A stretch of 64,000 nt of DNA, from the NCBI RefSeq assembly GCF_021018805.1, contig NW_026960607.1:250501-314500 (forward strand), written 5' to 3'. The DNA comes from Prinia subflava (taxonomy: Eukaryota > Chordata > Aves > Passeriformes > Cisticolidae). The notes beneath the pieces are model-generated. The model was not told the origin of the DNA, ran no database searches, and worked only from the letters and a program-made list of their open reading frames with translations. Below, in pieces: positions 21,388-34,900 of the stretch. A program made the translations under genes and the position numbers. Numbering within the stretch: the stretch's first letter is position 1; every line of letters starts with the position of its first letter.

Positions 21388-24300
21388 TACAGACCTGGGA
21401 ACTGACTTCAGTACAGATAGGCTTTATAACTTCTAGAATACTACTGAAGTTGCAAATGATTTTAGATAGAAAATCAGGAAAAAATGAAATAGGACTTTTA
21501 CCTTTGATTAGTCAATGATGTATTGAACTTTTTCATAACAGTGTATCATAGGCATCTGGTCTATAACATTGGTACATAATCTAGTACATATTTTTCAGTG
21601 ATGGATTATTTGCTGTGGTGGTGATGGTTGCCGATCCCACTTCACTTGCCTTAGCATAGATTCATTTTTCTGTTTGTTTTCTCATTTTGGCTTCTATTTC
21701 TTTACACATCCTGAAATAGCTAAGTGTTTGTCCAGCAAGCTCTACATTTCCAAAAGTTGCTGGGCCTCTTGTATGAGCTGCATCACAACTCATTTACTTT
21801 TCCGTGATCCTATCTGAATCCAGTGTCAAGAATCCCATAACAGAGCTCAGATGTTGAGCTCACTGCTGCATTCTCCAATGCACACAGCCCTTCAGGGATG
21901 CATTAAGTCTCCTAAGTCTCCTAATTGTGGAATAATATAAGATTCAGATCTACCTGATAAAGAAGATGACTCCCTACACAAATTCCTCAAATTACTTAAT
22001 TGTCACAGACTAGCACCAATTAGTAAGTGAACTCGTACATTGCTCTGACTATCCTGACATCAACTATCTCTCTTAGCCTCAGTGTTGGAGAGACTCATGA
22101 TGAATATGAAGTCAACCACCAGAAAAATCTTTATAGCTAGCAGATCCAGAATTACACCTGTAAGTAGTATGGCTATTGTCAGTAATTCCTGGCCCAAACA
22201 TCTAATGGTAAAGTTTGTACCCATAAATAATCTCTTCAGCAGAGCTGGAGGGATGATGTTTATATGGACAAGACCACAACATTCTGAAAGGTCCTGTGAA
22301 AAATGAGCAGTTGATGATGTTATTGTCAGTGCTGCTGTCTTGAAACCAGCTCCTGGTTGGCTGAACTCTGCACTGACCTAGCACTGACTACTCCTTCAGG
22401 AATTAAGACCTTTAACAAGCCTTCATAATTCACCTATATCTGATTTGTCACAGCAGAGGAGTACACTGCAGAGCTAGCATGTCTCTTCAGAAACCTTAAA
22501 ACTTTTTGCATAACTCAGATGACACGTGACTGAAGTCTGTCTAGATTGAAGCAGCAGTTGGAGAAATTCTATACTGTTAAATAGAAATGTCATCTCTAGT
22601 CAGAAAGTGCTTGAGTTATATAATGCCAGAAGCAGGGACAAGGTTCGACAAGTATCCTTGCAGCATTCTTTCACTCTGCCCTGCACTGTTTGACCACACT
22701 GATCCTTCTGACCTCTGAGTGAGATAGGCTGCTGTGCTACCTGGACTTTTGATCTGATCTTGTATGTGCTTAATGTTTTAATGTTATGTTCAGTTCTTAT
22801 CCTAATTCAAAATATTTTTCAGCTTGCCCATGATAGTTCTGGAACAAGGACACCATTTTTCTTATAATGACTTGGAAGATAATGGGATAATGTTACAGGA
22901 AAAACAAACAAACAAACAAAAACCCAAACAGGAGTGTTTCTTATCTCCAACTGGAAATGGCCCATTCAATATTACTTCATCCTCAATAGCTTTAGTATCA
23001 ATAGTAACCAGACCCCACTCTGCTACAGGGTTACAGAATTGTTTGCCTCAGCAACACTCACACCATCCTACCTTCTCCCAGATGGCAGGACAGACAGCTT
23101 TCCTTTCCATTGCCGAGTTGATTAGCTGTATCTCTAGAGATTCCTTGGCATCTTCAGGACAGGTAGGACTCCAGTGCATTCCTCAGTGCAATCGAAAGAG
23201 CACCATGACTAGAAGCCCTTCCAGAGCTGGGCATGCTTTTTCTCCTGGTCAGCTTTTCCCAAATCTCCACTTCTTATGAACTCACAAGAATCTTCCAGAA
23301 GGCTTCTACTTTCATCCAGTTCCACTTTCTTCCACAGTTTCTGCTGTCTGAGAAATAAAAACATAGAAAACTGCATTCATAGCTGTTGGGCAATTGTGAT
23401 GGCCTTGAGGGCTCTGGCAAGGTGCTGCAGGCATCCCACAGGCTCAGGGTGGCAAAGCTTGCATTGCCAGGCAGGGCTCTGGGTCTCCTGTGCAGAATGA
23501 CACAGTGGGACAAAGTCCCTGGCTGTATGGAAGGGTATTTTCACGACCAGCCCTCAGAAATACCAGTATCAGTCTCCATGGCTCTGGCCCAGCTGTTTCC
23601 CAAAAGTGCTAATGCTGTTTCCTGTGGCAGATCTAACTCAGGGAACATGCATCCGAACACAGAGATGATTCAAAGACATTGTACCCAAAGACCTACTCCT
23701 GTCTAATGTCAGGACTGCTAGAGAGATACTGCCCTACATTATTTTCCTGGGGAAATCCTCCCACAAATTTCAAGGGGAAAGGCTGTATTTTGATTCCTAT
23801 TTCCACCCTAGTGCCTTCATGTGGTTCAGAAAGCTCATTCCAAGGCATGCTTCTTCATCTGAAGGCTGTAGTTTAACAGCAGGCTGGGCATGCTGCTTTC
23901 TTAGTTGACACACACTGCCACCAGCAGCCCTTTCCAGGGAAGTAAAATATCATCTCTCCATTCCTTTTACCTTTTCCAGGGACGTTCAGCCAGAAGGCTG
24001 CTATTGCCATCATGCTCATCTCAGGCATTAGTTTGTTTGTTTTTATTATGAGTTAGAGCTATGCTGCTTCTCCCACTTTTTTTTTTTTTTGTGCAGGAGA
24101 CATTACTCTTGCACAAGAAACATCATGGAGGTGTTTGAATATCAAATCACTGGAGGCAGATCTGCTTTCACACTGAACGACTGCATTCATGACAGCTGCT
24201 GCACACATGCAGCTCTCAGCCCTGCTTTAGCTGCACTTCAGTTCTGAGAGGACACTGTTCTTGTCCCTAAAACAATTGTGTTTCTTTTCTGTGAAGCATA

Positions 24301-26599
24301 TTGGTAAGAAAAAGTAAGGCTCTAACATGCAAACAAACCTTTTCATCTTGGTGTTTCAGCAGCTTTAACTCCTCCTTACGGACTTAGATGCTTGTCACCT
24401 TCACTGACCTGTTGGAACATGACTGAAAGAATGACATTTTTCATTAGTCATTTCAGACCCATCAACCACCACAGACCACTGCTTTGCTGGAGAGTCTCCA
24501 TCCACACTATTGTTCAGAAAAGCCACAGAGCAGTGCAATGAGGTAAAAATCCCAAGGGTTGTGCAGATACCTTAGTTTTAGTATTACCAGGCTCCATGTT
24601 ACGTGGCCATAGAGAACATTTCATTAGTTCCTCCATATAAAGAATGGGGTAGATTTTTAAGATTTTAAAAAAACAAAGGTTATGAACCATTACCTGGATT
24701 ACTGGGATGTAAAATCCACACGAACACTGCTTCCCACTTTTCTGGGCTCCACAGCAGTTCCCACAGCCGAGGAAGACAGCTCACACCAGTGTACACACCT
24801 GAGGCAGCAGTGAGTGAGGCTCCCCATGACAGGAGGGCCAAACCGCTTTCAGACTTTAGGGGTCACTTCCAGTTTATGGTTTGGGTTTTATTCAAAATCC
24901 AAGAGATCCAAAATCACCTACATTTTTTTGATAGCCTACCACTTTTTCTAACTAGATTTGTTCTACATAGTAAGTTCTTTTATACAGTGCCAGCCAAGCT
25001 ACACAATTTACTATTCCAACACTGCAGGAGTTCAGAGTAGGCTCACAGGGTAAGTAAAATCAACAGCCAGAGGACCAAATGCTGGCAACCACTTCTGATG
25101 TTCTCTGAAAGTACATATTACCTTGGAAGATAACCACTGACACTTCTCAGATAAGTAAGCAGGATAAGATTTCAGAACACAGCAAGACCTAGTATTCTCA
25201 TGCCTTTCATAGCAATGAGAACAACCAGAAACAGAAACATTGCCAATTTGTTTTCCCTTGAGTTATTTTTCACCTATTAAAATTGATGGATCTAAGCTCA
25301 CCAGCAGGGAAGAAACAATAAATGCTTTTACAGAAACAAAGTTTGTGTTCAATTGTGGGCCTGACATTGGTCTGAATTTAGGCTTCAGGCTCTGCCACTG
25401 TCTGTGTGAAAGGCAAGCGAGCAACTTTCTCATGTTAGCCTGAGAAATCTTAAAGAGGAATTCAAACAAACCTTGGGAAGTGAGAAACTATCTGCAGGTG
25501 GTGTTTTTCTAACATGTTTACTGGAAAGAAATATTTACAAAAGAGTGTAGACGCTGAATAACCAATCATGTTCTTTGTACCGAACTACTCTATAAAAGTA
25601 GAATTTAGAAGAATAAAGTTTGCTCTCATCTTTACCATCATGGAGAGTCATGTTGTTATTTCTGTGCCGTCCGAAAACCATAGCAACATTCAATAGTGTA
25701 GATAATTTCTTCTTCATGTTTTTAAACTCCCCTTATTACTTTGCCTCCATAGATTCTTGCATAATTTGATGTTTTGTGCTTTAGATACAGCAAAATCTAC
25801 CAAAGCACCTTTTGTGTTTTTACAGGCAGTGGTATATTTTGCTCTTTCTTGCAAGAAGGCTCACAGATCAAGAGTTAAGCACAAAATTTTACCATCTCTG
25901 GCATGGTGTAATAGATCTCAAGTTTCTTTATGTAGTTTTAGAGCAGTAAGTTGATAAGTTTTGGCTTTGGGGACTGCAGTTTGGAGGCAAATGGTATGGA
26001 AGAAGCAGACAGTAGTAAAGGTGACTGACAGGCATTAGGGAAAGAGAATCAGTACTCTAGGATGCTATCAGTGAGGACAATGTCATTGGTACTGTCCTAA
26101 GTGTGCTGTAGGTTCTCCTGGTGCCAGGGTTTTGTCAAAACAGCCTTTTGAAGTTTGACTACTCAAAAGTGCACTGACAGATATGGCTGGGAAGCAAGAA
26201 TCCCATTTGTAAAAAAAGCTCTGTAGATTTCAGCACTTAGGTTCGCTCTTAGAACTTGTGTCTTTCATGCCCTGATTTAACTACATCCTCCTTGACTAAA
26301 GAACCATCTGAGGAAAAAATAAAGTTTGATTGAAACATGTTTTTTGGTGGAAACATAAATGAACTAAGATAAGACACAGTAAAAACACTACAAACTAGAC
26401 CTGACCTTTGGTTCTACTCTCAAGTTCATTTTTTATGAGCATATTAAATCTACCTAATTGCATCAGGGCAGGTGATATAAAAATCCAAATATGTCCATGT
26501 AGCAGTTCTCAGTGGGAATTTAACATTTCATTTCACTGAAAAAAACCTGAGTCCTCACACATGCAACAAAAGGTACCTAAATAAAACTTAAAATAAACC

Positions 26600-28785
26600 A
26601 CATGTAAGTTTGTAACATTGAAGTTGTCTAGATTTTGAGATATGGGAGTTTCTATAAAGATAATAATCCATTTTCACTCTGTAAAAGTATAGTAAAACAA
26701 AAAATTCAAATATTTTATTTACTTCACCTAAAAAACAAGCAACCCATGAGTAAGATACACATAGGTTTCCTCGATTTATCCCTAATAAATTTTTTAAAGA
26801 TTTATACAATTTCTACAGAAACATACAGTGTATCAAAATCTGCATAAATCAAATTTATAAAATATGTAGAAATGCATAGTGATATTATCCTCAACTAACA
26901 AAGCAAGAATATGGGAATTATTTTTTCCAAGCCGGCTCTAGTAGGAAAAAGTCATTACAGCAACAGCTTCTTATGATCTCATGTTTTGTAAGGTTTCAGT
27001 CTCACATACAGATTCATATTCACATACAGCATCAGCTTTCAATGAATTGCACATAATACCCATTTAAAATGCACACCCGCACAATTTATGTGCCACCATT
27101 CTTTCTCTTATGCATAGTTGTATGATTAAATTAATCTACCCAACACACAAATGGAGTCAGTTTTCACACACACATAGAACAAGTACCGGCACAAAACCTT
27201 CTTTTCCTTTTTTTTTTTCCAGTTTCTCCCTCCTTTATTTTCTATTTTTCATAGTTCTGAAAGGATAGATAAGAAGTTTAAAGAAACTAGGAAAGATCCC
27301 AAACTAATAGATCAGTGCAGACAGATCTATAAAGATCCAGCTCTGTCACCAAATGATACATAACCCTTGTTAACATCAATGGAAGCTGCATGCAATGCTA
27401 TTCTAGACTTCAGGGAAGTATTTAGTCATACTTAATTGTGTGATGTGTTTTAGGGGTAACTGTTATGGAATCAGTACACACTGATGTCAACATTTAAGTC
27501 ACAAAATCTGGACAAAGGAAGTGAGGATAAGTCATTTCCCCTCCACCTCTCCATTCGTTCAGAGTAAATATTTATACTCCTAAGGGAGCTCGCATCAACT
27601 CCTTTTCAGAATATTTTTAGAAACAACTTCTTCACATTCTACTCTGTACACTATACCACCAAGCAGTTGGTTTTTTGTGTTTGTAATCCATCTGGAGAAG
27701 TTGCGAATAACAGAAACAACAAGAAAATTAGTACAAACAAGTGCGATTTCAGGATTTCCGTTTTTCTTTTTGATCTAAATTTGGCATCCAAACTGGCTGA
27801 CAGATGTCCTTGTGACAAATTACACAGATGTGTTAAGTAGCTGGATGTTTTTTTCCTAATTAAAAGTTTTAGTCCACCTCTAAGTGATTTCCATTCAAAA
27901 TAGCAGTATAAATGAAGTATTTGAGTTTTTCCAAGTTTTACATAATTGTGCAGCTTGTTTGTTTTTGTTGTTGTTGATTTTATTATTTTTATGTAAGGCA
28001 TGGTTTAAACAAGCAAATTAGTGCTTATAAATTCTTAACTGGATTCGTGAGGGAGCTTACCTCCATGAAATTGTACCACATTAGCACTAAACTTGACAGT
28101 CTTCCTTCCACTGTACCAAGCATTCAGCCGAGCAGAGCAGCCAAACTGGCAACAGAAATTTGTCTTCATTAGCACAGTAATTACATAGGGTGGTATGGTT
28201 GGTCCCTACCCCTGATGACAGCTCAGAACAACCCACTGTAAATTTCCAACAAATGCTTTCCTTGTGAAAGAGAGAAATGAAAGAGGCACTAAATATGTTG
28301 AAATTTATCTTCCAAAAAAGCAGCATGACTGTGAGAGAAGGCCACCCTGGCTAATAACCTGTGGCAGTGCTTAGTAAGATGTAAAATTAAATAAAAATAT
28401 ACAACAGGTTGATAAACACCAAGTTCTATGAAAGTCTGATTACTCCAACCTTTTCAAGTGTGTGTAAAAAAACTGCCTTCAGACCCCTGAGTGTAATCCC
28501 AAAGAAGACAATGCTTTTAACTATGTTCCTATGAACCATAGCTAACAGCACATTAATTTACCAACATCTTGAAACAAAAAGATGTAAACATCTACAGAGT
28601 TTAAGGTAAAGCAGTTTTGTAAACATTAACTGTGAATGATAATGTTATTGTAATAATCACAGTTCCTCTATGTCCTTCATCCAAGCCAGGAGGCTCACAG
28701 CTGTACAAAGTTAATAACTGCAGCAGTTTTCAGGCTATTTTCAGTCCTGTACAAATGAATGCATCAGTAGGTAGGTTTTGTCTGT
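26600..28785 (-). other. GALNT7: Probable GALNT7 3' UTR and downstream flank
   Basis: This lies immediately downstream (in the - sense) of the GALNT7 stop codon and has no coding signal. Reverse-strand AATAAA hexamers occur at 27979-27984, 27234-27239 and 26714-26719. Which one is used, and hence where the transcript ends, cannot be decided from sequence. Confidence 0.35.
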
Positions 28786-28923
28786 CTACACACTAAGGAT
28801 GTTGTTCATTTCCCATTTTTGTGTTGCTTTACTGGAGTCACACTCTGAAATGAAAACTTGATGGAGGACTTCGGAGCGATCCAAGCACTTCCCTGATGGA
28901 ATGTGAGTAAATCTGTGCAGATT
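28786..28923 (-). CDS. GALNT7: GALNT7 terminal coding exon
   Basis: 138 bp including the TAG at 28786-28788; acceptor CTTTCAG. Encodes [20 protein letters not shown] and ends WEMNNILSV. Third lectin repeat with its CLD and Q-x-W motifs. Two nearby residues differ from the human C-terminus as remembered. Confidence 0.96.
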   Translation of the reverse strand, partial: NLHRFTHIPSGKCLDRSEVLHQVFISECDSSKATQKWEMNNILSV

Positions 28924-31900
28924 CTGAAAGACAAAACCACCAGAAAAATGTGTTTGGTTTATTTTTGTTTGTTTAGGTTTCTTTTTAACATTTTCTTTAC
29001 ATCTGCAATATAGTTATTTACAAAATCAGGTTTCAGCATCCCAAAACAGAGCAGTTCTATACTCATTTTAGTATTTGTTAAACCTAGCACTTTGCAGCCT
29101 TCATATTACATCTTTGGTTCCTGTAGGTCCACCTGAGATGCCTCCTGTTTCTCTTAGGCAACAAACTGCTAATAAAATGAGCAAAACTCTATCTAAAATG
29201 CTTCTAGCCTTTTCATCCATCCTGTAACCAAACTAAAAGATTAACTTTTGAGCACAGCTCTATGAGGACTTCACTGGGCAGGTCCTCCTCCAGTAAGCCC
29301 TCACAGAAAGCAACTGCACAACACCAACATTAACCAGACAGGAGTGAAAAAAGAGTACTAACTTGGCTCCCTGTTTGGCTGGCAGAAGGAAGAGTAAAGA
29401 GTATGAGAGTTAAGTCTGGCTTCTGGAGCAACAGCAGGCTGCCTAAGGAAGTGCAGACCTATTGCACCAGGCACATTCAGGCTGGCTCTTGCACATCTGT
29501 CTCCTTCCACACCCACCGTGCTCCCCTGCTTGAGTCTCCCGTGTTTGGTCTGTGGCTCCTGTCCCATTTGCTGACCCCTTTGTGTGCCAGACACCCATTT
29601 GTGTGCCAGAGGCAGCCCTGACTTGCTGACTGGCTGCAGCCAGTGTGGAGGGGAGGGGAGCAGAAGCAAGCCCATGGCACCACGGCTGGGCCAGAGCTCT
29701 GCAGCTCTGCCCCATGCACACAGATACCCTCGGCATGGGGACCCTGTCTGTCACCTCCGCACACATGTGCATAGACAAATGTGGGTTCAGATCAACACTT
29801 GGCTGCTGTGTGGCCAGATATAGAGATCCCCTACCTGGAGAGAAAAAAGGATGTCTAAACAAAAGCAACAGGCAGACCACCACCAGCCCTGTTCTCGATG
29901 TTTGCTTACAGGCACTGAAGCTCTGCTACTGCTCAGTGCTCAAGTAGCACATGTTAGACTCACCAAACTGGCACACTGCTTCAGAGACAGCAAACTGACC
30001 AACCAGATAAAACCTCCTTCCAGCCTTAATTTACACAAGGCCACAACATTTTTCAGCAGTCCATAAGTGTCTCATTCCTTACACCTTCGTCATTAGAACA
30101 AGCAGATATGCCCTCTGTACTGCACAGCAGTGTGCCCAATTCCTGGTATTTGGTTACACACTCTTGGTGGTCCTTTCATTCTCACCCTCCCTTTTTTTCC
30201 TTTGAGAAGCCAGTGTTTTGTTCTACAGCCCAGACTGTGCTTACTGGGCTTCCTTATAACTTGTGGTAATAAGCAAACAATTATACAACTGGTGCTAGTG
30301 TAGAGGAAATGGATCTTGCACAAATTAAATTCTTAGAGAGAAGCCAAGTAACATGCTGGGATGTTACGCTAGAATGGCTGGAGAGTTAAAAAATGCTACG
30401 TATTATTCTGCTGAATATTACAGCTGAAGTTGGCACTTACCTGCCACTGCTTATTAATTTTTACATTTCAGGTTTAAAGAAATTTGTCTGTCTATCCAGC
30501 ACACGAAAGCTGAGCTGGATGGAAATGGCATTATGTTACCTGATGTGAAAAACGTGAGATGATTAATTCATGTTCTTATGGTAAATTGGAAAATTATAAA
30601 GCTGTATAAATTTATATCAGGTAAAAAAGTCTATGTTTTAGGAGGCTTCTACAGCAGATGGTGAAACTGACCACCCTGAAAATCAGGCGTCTCCATTCAG
30701 AAGGGAACAAAAGACTTTGCAGCCTTCTCAAGTATTGAGAAGGGACCTGTTGAGATAAGCTGGTATCAGCAACTCACACCTCGGGAGCCACTTTCACAGA
30801 CCATCAAGCAATATCACCCATATCTCGAACATTCATCAACTATAAGGATCCATAGAAACTGAATATTAACACATGGACTTGGGAGGGGAGCTCTTTTCAA
30901 TCCGACCAGAGACGAATTTGTGTTTGAATAGCTAACCAAGAAACAAAGGGAAATATGGGGAAATACTGCCAGAGGCAGAATAAAGAGTATAAAAACCAAG
31001 CCTCGAACATGAACATGGCAAATTCGTGTACCCAGCTAGAGACACAGACGGCCAGGGTCTGTGTCTAAGAGTCACCCTTGGCTCCTTTTTTCCGGGAGAA
31101 ACTCTGTCAAGTAGGTATCGCTGTTTGTGTGGGTTTTTTTATTGTTTAAAATTCTGTGATTTGATTCCAAATTTTGTGATTTAAATTTTTAATAAACCAA
31201 ATTATTGAATTTAGAAATAAATTGTCCTGGTATTTATAACACCTGATATTTCCTAGCTCTGTGCAAACACCAGAAAATGTGGAGTGGCTTAAAGGATAAC
31301 AAATAGATTTTTTGGCACTCCACTGTGCCTGCATCTTTCAGACAAACAATAAAGAATACAGATAACCAGCTAATGAATTAATAAATATTCAATATGTTAG
31401 CTATATAAGCTGAAGAAAAAATTGACATGGAATAGTTTCTTAGATGTAGAATCAATTTATATGTGACTATATCCAAGGATAACGTCACTCCTAGACTATT
31501 CAGTCTCACTTTTTAAAGAGACAAACAGAAATCAAAACTTAGACATTTTTTGAAGTAACAGTAACAAAGCTTATATGAATAGAGGACTTACAGATGTAGT
31601 GACTAAATAGACTGTAGCAGCCCTCACATGTATATCAGCCAACATTCCAAGTCCTTATTAAAAAATTATAGATTATGCAATAGCATTATAACAGCACCAC
31701 ACCCAGGATTATGAACAGAGCGTGTTATTGTTACCAGAGAATGGCTAATGAACAGGAAGTGAAATACTGAAGAAGACAAAGGCAACACAAAAAGGCAGAG
31801 TAATCTTATGTTTACCTGCTTCTATGTAGGCTTAAAAATATCTTCAGTCTTTAAACAGAGAAACACTTCAATTTAGACTGCCCAAAACGAGACCTAATAC

Positions 31901-34900
31901 TGACCCTAGCTTCTATATGCACTCCAGCATTTAAGCCATCTTCTCAGAGCATATATGAAATAGACTTTATTGATATAGAGCATACAAGCAGAGAGGGTGA
32001 TGGCACTAAAAGCTTTTCTAAAGTCTGTCACTAGCAGTGGACATGCTCTTTGCTTCCTCTGAGATGAGCTAACTCCTAGCATCTCTGTGGCAACAATTGT
32101 AGCCTCATGGAGTTTTTCTTAAAGATTTTGCTACAGAAGACAGCAACTAGAATCACTAAATAAAAAGATCTTGCACTACAGAAAGTTTTTCTAGCAAGCA
32201 TGTATTTCTGAAAATGTGCCATTAACAATTTATTCGATTCAGTTAACCTTGTACTAGATCTTTAATTTCAGGTATACATAAAACAATTTTTTAAAGGTGG
32301 AAATAAATCAGTATGAAATCTAAAAATTTCTTTTCTTCCATATATCTGTTGCATACCTTGAAGAATTGCCACTCCTTGAATTCATTCTGATTGCAGTGTG
32401 TAATCATCATTTTGGATCCATCTGGTCCTTTAGTTAAGCACTGATCGTACTGCATGAGTTGATTTGCTTCGTTGATTCGGAAAAGCTAACGGAAAAGAAA
32501 AAGCCATTTTTATAACAGTTGACTCAACGAGCATTTTAGAAATACTGAAAATACAATGAAATTGCAATATTCAAAACATTTTCTGTTTTTATTACACCTG
32601 TCCTTCAGGAGGGTTCTTTATTTTCCATAACACACTTCTACTATCACAATACTAAATTTCATGGTTAACTTTCCTGTAGGACTTAGAAGGCCAAGAAACT
32701 TAACCAGAAAGACAAAAAATGGTAAAGGGATTCCTACTCAGGAGACTTCTGAAAGTGTTTTATTACAAACCTTTGTATGATCTGATGGTCAAACAACCCA
32801 TTATCTTTATAAAAGCCTGGTAGCAAGTCCTTAATCCTGGACAGTAATTTCATGTGAAGACACTAAAACTTTGGCATTTTACCCATGGAGGAAATCAATC
32901 TAACTCATCCAGATACAAAAAGATTATCCTAGCTACTTCTTACAGAATAATTGCTACAGGGCTTTTTGGGTAGCATATGCAGAAAAAGTAGTTTAGGGAA
33001 CCTTTTCATTAAATATCAGTATAAAAGAGACATTTCCAGGGGCTACTAAGAGCTAATCCATATAGGATTTCTAAAAACATCTTCCTAAATGCAATTTTAC
33101 GATTGCCATGACAAAACTGCCTGGTTTAAGTTTCCATGGGCTTAAATAAGGACTTGAAATTCTGAAAAATTTTCCAACCAGAAAAGATGATATCAAGACA
33201 GAACAGCAGGTTTGTGTGGTAGTGTGGGTAGGTTTGTGAAGATACAGGTCAAACACAATAAAAGCTTGGATTGCAACTATCTAATAGTAATTATGTTATG
33301 TCAATTAATTTGTAAATGAAGCAGAGACAAATTTCTGTTCATTTCCTTCTCTCATGTGGTGGAAGATGAGTGACTGCACAAAAGTGCTTCATACTTAGAC
33401 CAAAAAAACTTTGTTACAAATTGAGCCACGGTGAGTAAGGGTTTTTCCCTGAAGGATTAATTATTAAGTGAAGGTAAGTGGTGAATCAGGTGCAGTGCTA
33501 AGAACTGAAGCAGTGATACCGTGCTTCCTCATGTACCTGTTTCTCTGAAGAACAGATTATGAATTTGCCTTCACTTTCATACTGTTGATGTTTGAAATGG
33601 TATTTTCAGACTGCTGTATTTTAGCGATGTCAGTATGCTTATGGAAAACTCTAATTCCCACATTTGTGGCTGGCACCTAGGTGACTTCATATACAGGCTT
33701 AACAGAAAACCTGCCTGTTATCAATCCACAGCAAGCAATTCTTCAGACTTGCTTGAAGCTCCTTACCTGATTTCCTCCCATTCTGTGGCATGGCCCAAGC
33801 TCAACAAAGCCACCGTTGGTGTGCCCCATGCTGTCGATGCAGTAAGAGGTTTCAAAGCCTCTAATCTGGAAAAGAAGTTTTGCACTCTAAGTTAGTCTCA
33901 AGGGAAAAATAAGTGCTAAGGAATTCAGAAAATTCTCACTTATCTCTCAAACCAGAAACAGGTATCTGACAGAGGGATTAGACAAACCTGTGTATGAAAT
34001 TTAAATACTGATGTTAACTGTTCTGGGAGATGGAGCTTCAACCTGCCCATGCCAATTTGCAGGCTCTTTCATGAGTCAGAGTATGGTGATAGTCAGAGTT
34101 GCAACGCTCAATTCCAAATTAATAAGATCAAAATATAGGACTTTCAAGTATTTTAATTTATGCAATCTCCTGTCAGAGCATGTTCCATCTCCCAGGTCTT
34201 CATAAATAAGCTCAGAAGCTCAGGTAAATTTCTCTCATCTTGTGGATGAAGAGAAACAGGATGTAGAGAAGTTATGCACAGCAGCAATTACCCACAGCCA
34301 GACACAGCCCACTGACCCAGCTGCTCAGATGGACCTTCTGCAGCAGCAATTACACAGGAAAAAAAAAAAAGAAATAAAATTGATGAGAGGCAGGCACAGG
34401 CACAGGAATAAAGAAGCAAAGTCCTGTCATAAAGCATGTCTCAACCGCTGATTGTCTCACTCCCTTCTCAGAAGGAACAACAAGCAGCCTTACAAAAACT
34501 TTATGACACAAATAACATTTTTTCCAGACCTATTTTCTTTGCCAGAGCTTCTTTCCTCCTTGTAATGGTATAAAAGGTCTGGAGGACTAAGCTTAGACTC
34601 TTCCAAGGAGTGTTAGGGAAGATGAATCCCATACTTTCATACCCTAGAGTTTGGAAATGCAATCAGTGTGGTGCTACAAATGGGGGGAGTGGTGACAGGA
34701 TTTCCCAGATGTAGGATAACTAGCAGCTTGTGAAGAAGAGTTGAAGAAAACTTCAGAGAAGTCTCTGAACTTAGGATTTTCCTGTTGCTCCATCAGACCC
34801 ACTTGCTTTTATCAGGGATGATTTTCTGCAAGGTCGACACTATTATTTTAAGCTCTTCAGATGCTTTCACCTTGGTGAACAGTAATATTTAGTGTACCTT

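Larger units (their letters stand above)
20226..26600. other. Intergenic stretch with an inverted-repeat element; no gene recognised
   Basis: No recognisable coding exon on either strand. It holds the inverted repeat at 21136-21387 and a GT microsatellite. The part at 22.0-23.9 kb is somewhat richer in mid-length ORFs on both strands but could not be identified; old retroviral sequence is possible. Confidence 0.5.
28924..32356 (-). other. GALNT7: GALNT7 last intron
   Basis: Contains the solo LTR at 30544-31241. A somewhat GC-richer patch at 29.4-29.9 kb has overlapping ORFs on both strands (up to 146 codons), none recognisable. Confidence 0.7.

Noticed and set aside
29358..29947. Overlapping ORFs up to 146 codons on both strands in a GALNT7 intron
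   Set aside because: They overlap each other in several frames and have no recognisable domain or splice context; consistent with a local GC-rich patch.
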